From an uncultured Moraxellaceae bacterium (lineage in GTDB: Bacteria > Pseudomonadota > Gammaproteobacteria > Pseudomonadales > Moraxellaceae): 8,559 nucleotides of DNA. The notes beneath the pieces were generated by a model. That model saw only the letters and a program-made list of their open reading frames with translations. It searched no databases and was not told where the DNA came from. A program made the position numbers and the translations under genes. The DNA lies in contig CALEYY010000097.1 in assembly GCA_937928295.1 (NCBI GenBank), positions 1-8,559 of the forward strand, given 5' to 3'. The stretch's first letter is position 1, and each line of letters starts with the position of its first letter. This document shows, piece by piece, positions 5,313 through 8,559 of this stretch.

Positions 5313-6140
5313 ATGCGTCGCGTGGTTTTCAATCAGAAAGGGGGCGTTGGCAAGTCCAGCATTACGGTGAATCTGGCCGCCATCAGTGCCGCATCAGGCC
5401 GTCGCACGCTGATCTTGGATCTCGATCCGCAATGCAATGCCAGCCAGTACCTGCTGGGTGAGGCTGCGGTTTATGAGCGCGACAAGCCGGAGCTGACGCC
5501 CAATATCGGCCAGTTCTTTGCTCAGTCGCTGAGCTTCAAAAGCAAAGAAAAGCCGTTGTCGGAGTTTGTGCACCCGACGCCGTTCGAGAATCTGTTTGTC
5601 ATTCCGTCGAATCCTGAGCTGCGCGAAATCGAGCATTTGCTGGAGTCCAAGCACAAGATCTACAAGCTGTCGGCGGCGCTGCAGGAGCTGACACACAGCT
5701 ACGACGAGATCTTCATTGATACGCCGCCGGCCTTCAATTTCTATACCTTGTCGGCGTTGATTGCCGCCGAGCGCTGCCTGATCCCGTTTGATTGCGATGC
5801 CTTTTCGCGGCGCGCACTTTATACGCTAATGGAGAATGTGCAGGAGACCTGCAGCGACCATAACAAGGAGCTGCGCATCGAGGGCATCATCATCAACCAG
5901 TTCCAGCCGCGCGCGTCGCTGCCGGTGAAGCTGGTCAACGAGTTGCGCGCTGAAGGGTTGCCGGTGCTGGATCCGGCCTTGTCGTCGTCGGTCATCATGC
6001 GCGAGTCACACCAGCTCTGCCTGCCGCTGATCCATCACGCACCCAAACACAAGCTCACGCAGGAGTTTGTGGCGCTGTTTGAGCGCCTGACTGCTGCGCC
6101 ATCTCAGACATCAGAGAGCGGCGTTAGCGCCTTGAACTGA
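5313..6140 (+). CDS. Orphan ParA/MinD-superfamily ATPase
   Basis: This 275-residue protein has a deviant Walker A motif KGGVGKSS at residues 9-16, including both the signature lysine K9 and K14. It also has a Walker A' motif LDLDPQ at 35-40 and a Walker B motif FIDTPPA at 134-140. ATP-driven dimerisation and nonspecific DNA or surface binding are therefore expected. The segment IEHLLESKHKIYKL, PFDCDAFSRRALY and the C-terminal RESHQLCLPLIHHAPKHKLT match a ParA-like family conserved in Pseudomonas and relatives that is not the chromosomal ParA. No parB gene or obvious parS site is in the window, and there is no N-terminal DNA-binding domain as in plasmid ParA. Its cargo is therefore unknown; chromosome or protein positioning is inference. 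A good ribosome site (AGAGGAAG) lies four bases before ATG 5313. The 3' end overlaps the convergent photolyase gene by 37 bases. Confidence 0.9.
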   Translation: MRRVVFNQKGGVGKSSITVNLAAISAASGRRTLILDLDPQCNASQYLLGEAAVYERDKPELTPNIGQFFAQSLSFKSKEKPLSEFVHPTPFENLFVIPSNPELREIEHLLESKHKIYKLSAALQELTHSYDEIFIDTPPAFNFYTLSALIAAERCLIPFDCDAFSRRALYTLMENVQETCSDHNKELRIEGIIINQFQPRASLPVKLVNELRAEGLPVLDPALSSSVIMRESHQLCLPLIHHAPKHKLTQEFVALFERLTAAPSQTSESGVSALN

Positions 6141-7549
6141 GCCAGTGTGTGCTCCCGCGCCTCGGCATGATCCACGATGGGTCGCGGATAGCGGGCAAAC
6201 AGCGGGCTGACGCCCTTGCTGTGCGGCTCGTGCAGCAACTTGCCAGACAAGCCTTGCAGCTCAGGCACGAAGCGTTGGATGAACTCGCCGCTGGGGTCGA
6301 ACTTCGGCCCCTGCAGGCTGGGGTTGAAAATACGGAAGTAGGGCGCGGCATCGTTGCCGGTTGATGCTGCCCATTGCCAGCCACCGTTGTTCGCCGCTAA
6401 ATCGCCATCGATCAGATGCTGCATGAAGTGGCGCTCGCCCCAGCGCCAGTCGATGAACAGATCCTTGGTCAGAAACATCGCGACGATCATGCGCAGGCGA
6501 TTGTGCATCCAGCCGATCTCTTTGAGCTGGCGCATGGCGGCATCCACGATGGGATAGCCGGTGCGGCCATCGCACCACGCTTGGAACAGGGCCTCATCGT
6601 GACGCCAGGCCAGCGCATCGGTTTCGCGCTTGAACGCCTGATGCCGGCATACATGCGGGAAGCCGACCAAAATGTGCTTGTAGAAGTCACGCCAGCACAG
6701 TTCGCTGATCCAGACATCAATCCCGTTTGCGGCTGCCGCGCCCTGATTCGCGGCCTGCTGAGCCATGACCAGACACTGGCGCGCTGACAGCACACCAGCA
6801 GCCAGATACGGCGAAAGCGTGCTGGTGCCGTTGATGGCCGGGAAGTCGCGCTGACGGTCGTAGCGGCCAATGTCGCTGTCGATGAATGCCTGCAGGCGCT
6901 CCCAGGCCTGCTGCTCGCCGGCCGGCCAGAGGTGGGCGCAGGTGACGGCATCGACATGATTAGGCAGCCCGCCCCAGTCTTCGGGCAAAGGGTCGGACTC
7001 AATCCTGCGGTGCTTGCGTACAGCCGGTAGCGCACGCAGTCGGATAGGCCGGCTGGCCAACTGTGCCAACCAATTCCGTTTGAATGGCGTGAACACGGTG
7101 TAAAAGCGGCGATCACCAGTGAGCACGGTGCCGGGCTCCACAATACAAGCGTCGTCATGCCAGACACAGGTGATGCCTTGTGCCGACAAGGCCGCCGCGA
7201 CGGCATCATCGCGCCGACATTCGTTGATTTCGTACTGCCGGTTGGCATGCAAAGCCGTGATGCTATGGCGCTGGCAAAGCGCTGCCATGTGTGCGGGCAG
7301 TTCGCTGTAGGTATCCGCCTGCACAATCAATAGCGGGATGTTGAGCGCGGCCAGATCCTGCCGCAGCAAGGCCATATGCCGGCGTTCGAAGTCGATACGG
7401 ACACCGGCGACATCATGCCTCTGCCATTGGCCGGGGGTGATGCAATACACCGCCGTCACGGCGGTGTCGCCAGAGGCGCAGGCGGCGGCAAGCGCGGTGT
7501 TGTCGGCGCAGCGCAAGTCTTGCCGTAACCAGATCAGCGTGTGATTCAT
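6104..7549 (-). CDS. phrB: Deoxyribodipyrimidine photolyase (class I CPD photolyase)
   Basis: This 481-residue flavoenzyme uses near-UV/blue light to split cyclobutane pyrimidine dimers in DNA. The N-terminal alpha/beta antenna domain (about 1-130) starts MNHTLIWLRQDLRCADNTAL. It keeps H45 and the N109/E110 pair that correspond to folate (MTHF) contacts in the E. coli enzyme. The C-terminal FAD domain (about 200-470) contains WISELCWRDFYKH and GYPIVDAAMRQL, then WMHNRLRM, DGDLAANNGGWQWAASTGND and APYFRIFNP. The electron-transfer tryptophan triad is intact at W315, W368 and W391 (E. coli W306, W359, W382), and N387 matches the FAD-contacting Asn378. Length is normal (about 470-480). Its ATG overlaps the stop of the upstream photoreceptor gene as ATGA, and no good ribosome site precedes it. 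Translation is therefore probably coupled and expression light-controlled. A (6-4) photolyase or cryptochrome is less likely given the class I signatures. Confidence 0.96.
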   Translation of the reverse strand: MNHTLIWLRQDLRCADNTALAAACASGDTAVTAVYCITPGQWQRHDVAGVRIDFERRHMALLRQDLAALNIPLLIVQADTYSELPAHMAALCQRHSITALHANRQYEINECRRDDAVAAALSAQGITCVWHDDACIVEPGTVLTGDRRFYTVFTPFKRNWLAQLASRPIRLRALPAVRKHRRIESDPLPEDWGGLPNHVDAVTCAHLWPAGEQQAWERLQAFIDSDIGRYDRQRDFPAINGTSTLSPYLAAGVLSARQCLVMAQQAANQGAAAANGIDVWISELCWRDFYKHILVGFPHVCRHQAFKRETDALAWRHDEALFQAWCDGRTGYPIVDAAMRQLKEIGWMHNRLRMIVAMFLTKDLFIDWRWGERHFMQHLIDGDLAANNGGWQWAASTGNDAAPYFRIFNPSLQGPKFDPSGEFIQRFVPELQGLSGKLLHEPHSKGVSPLFARYPRPIVDHAEAREHTLAQFKALTPLSDV

Positions 7550-8499
7550 GACGCTATTTTATGCTCTCGACGCCAGTTGTTAACCGCGATTCGTATCGAC
7601 GGCAGGTCATGAAAGAAGCGTACCGCTTCCACGGTTTTGCGTGTGGAGCGCAGCGAGGCGCCGCCGCCCCAGATTTCCACAGACAAGGGCAGTCGGAAGC
7701 GCAGCTCCTCCAGGTAGTCGATGGCCTTGCTGGTGGGGTAGGAGGCGCTGAACGAGATCGCCACAATCTGCATCTTGTGGCGTGCCACCGCTTGGGCGAC
7801 ATCGCGCACCGGCATTTGGGCACCGTAGCAAACGGCATCGACATTATCCAGGCGCAAAATGGCTTCGACCATCAGGATGCCCAGCGTATGCGTCTCTTCC
7901 GGTGGCGTCGCCAGCAGGATGCGCGGTGCCATGTTGGCTTCGCGCAGGCTGCCGATGGCCTGACGCACTAGCGACTGCACCTGCTCGGTAAACAGATGCT
8001 CCTCGTGAACTTCCAGCAAGCCGCGCATCCAGGCATCGCCGACCACGAAATTGGCGTATTGCAGAAAGTCGAGGATGAAGCTTTGCAGGCCCATCTTGAT
8101 CATCTGATGCGACAAATAATCCCTGAGCTGCGCAGGGTCCCGCGCTTTCAGGATATCCAGCAACTCCTTCTCCAGCTCGGGCGAGCTGTCAAAGTTGGCC
8201 TTGCCTTGCGTGCTTAGCAAACGCTCCAGCTCTTCGCTGGGCAGCATGATGATCTTGCCCGGCCGGAAGCCGAAATCGATCAAACGCCGCAGCAAGCGCA
8301 GCTTCGCCACTTGCGGCATCGGGTAGATGCGATCGCCTTGCTCGTCTCGTTCGGGCTCCGGGAAGCCGTAGCGGCGCTCCCACATGCGCAACAACTCTTT
8401 TGTAATTCCAGTCTCGCGTTCGACGGCATTGATCGGCAGCAACACCGGTGTCTCAGCTGCAAGGGCAGTGTTTAGTTTTACAGCGACGTTGGTATTCAT
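7546..8499 (-). CDS. litR: CarH/LitR-type B12-dependent light-sensing MerR regulator
   Basis: This 317-residue protein has three parts. Residues ~21-90 form a MerR-type DNA-binding domain (INAVERETGITKELLRMWER, then RYGFPEP and DRIYPMPQV). Residues ~105-190 form the helical cap (B12-binding 2) domain, and ~192-310 the Rossmann-like cobalamin-binding domain. The cap has the Wx9EH motif (W157, E167, H168). The Rossmann part has ExHxxG (E202, H204, G207), with H204 placed as the lower cobalt ligand, then a serine at 249 and GGG at 278-280, at the spacings of the B12 fold. These are the residues that in CarH bind 5'-deoxyadenosylcobalamin, whose photolysis breaks the tetramer and releases DNA. 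I therefore infer a dark repressor that light inactivates. GAGAGG (plus positions 8506-8511) lies six bases before the ATG. The photolyase gene follows with a 4-base overlap, and overlapping palindromes upstream may be its own operators. Confidence 0.93.
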   Translation of the reverse strand: MNTNVAVKLNTALAAETPVLLPINAVERETGITKELLRMWERRYGFPEPERDEQGDRIYPMPQVAKLRLLRRLIDFGFRPGKIIMLPSEELERLLSTQGKANFDSSPELEKELLDILKARDPAQLRDYLSHQMIKMGLQSFILDFLQYANFVVGDAWMRGLLEVHEEHLFTEQVQSLVRQAIGSLREANMAPRILLATPPEETHTLGILMVEAILRLDNVDAVCYGAQMPVRDVAQAVARHKMQIVAISFSASYPTSKAIDYLEELRFRLPLSVEIWGGGASLRSTRKTVEAVRFFHDLPSIRIAVNNWRREHKIAS

Positions 8500-8515
8500 G
8501 TCGAACCTCTCATTG

Positions 8516-8535
8516 CAAACCGTCGAATCGGTTTG
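8516..8535. promoter_or_regulatory. Inverted repeat upstream of litR (proximal)
   Basis: CAAACCG (8516-8522) and CGGTTTG (8529-8535) are perfect 7-base inverted arms around TCGAAT. The element starts four bases beyond the litR ribosome binding site, so it is either an operator in the leader or promoter, or an RNA hairpin just ahead of that site. It shares TTTG with the distal palindrome. Operator function for the photoreceptor is inferred from position only. Confidence 0.45.
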
Positions 8536-8546
8536 TCTAAGACAAA
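8532..8546. promoter_or_regulatory. Perfect palindrome upstream of litR (distal)
   Basis: TTTGTCTAAGACAAA is a perfect palindrome with 7-base arms around a single central base, 33 bases upstream of the litR ATG. On the minus strand, TATTCT (plus 8546-8551) touches its upstream edge and might serve as a weak -10, which would put the palindrome over the start of transcription. The -35 would then lie beyond or at the window edge. The arrangement fits an operator for an autoregulating MerR-type repressor, but binding is not shown by sequence. Confidence 0.5.
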
Positions 8547-8559
8547 GAATAGGCGTCGC

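Noticed and set aside
6487..7326. 279-codon open frame on the minus strand in another frame
   Set aside because: It lies wholly within the photolyase gene. Its translation has no family features and a composition typical of a GC-rich out-of-frame shadow.
1..8559. CRISPR array, insertion sequence or prophage genes
   Set aside because: No regularly spaced repeats, transposase, terminal inverted repeats or phage structural genes were found on either strand.

Overview
The window looks like part of a chromosome from a GC-rich proteobacterium, most likely a gammaproteobacterium near Pseudomonadales. Three things suggest this. The order pheT, ihfA, a MerR-type regulator and tRNA-Pro(GGG) is typical of that group. 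The PheT core and the SpmA/SpmB-like membrane protein read like Pseudomonas-type homologues. The ParA-like ATPase is of the orphan type known from the same group. This placement rests on remembered family sequences, not a search.

Left end (1-2885, mostly +): the first ~272 bases are not pheT. Read on the minus strand they encode an internal piece of an Old Yellow Enzyme-family ene-reductase. At about 272-278 the sequence switches abruptly to pheT, which therefore lacks its first ~190 codons. An open frame happens to run across the join, so a gene caller would report a false 690-residue chimeric PheT. After pheT come ihfA (IHF alpha) and an overlapping MerR-family gene, probably one operon.

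Middle (2886-3928): a compact tRNA-Pro(GGG) unit has its own sigma70-like promoter and a clear intrinsic terminator. It is followed by a small secreted ComEA-type helix-hairpin-helix DNA-binding protein. A 420-base gene-free stretch then holds a nested palindrome, a perfect match to the IHF consensus, an ~86% AT tract and a cluster of DnaA-box-like sequences including an inverted pair. This resembles a replication-control locus (origin, DnaA-titration or DnaA-reactivation type) or a DnaA-regulated promoter region.

Right half (4013-8559): a fused SpmA/SpmB-like nucleoside-recognition (gate) membrane protein with a probable TTG start and an orphan ParA-family ATPase lie on +. They converge with a minus-strand pair: a B12-binding MerR photoreceptor of the CarH/LitR type, then a class I CPD photolyase. 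The pair is joined by an ATGA stop/start overlap, and two overlapping perfect palindromes lie just upstream of the photoreceptor gene. It forms a coherent light-response unit: the AdoCbl-binding regulator would sense light and control its own operon, and the photolyase would use light to repair UV-induced pyrimidine dimers. The parA and photolyase genes overlap tail to tail by 37 bases.
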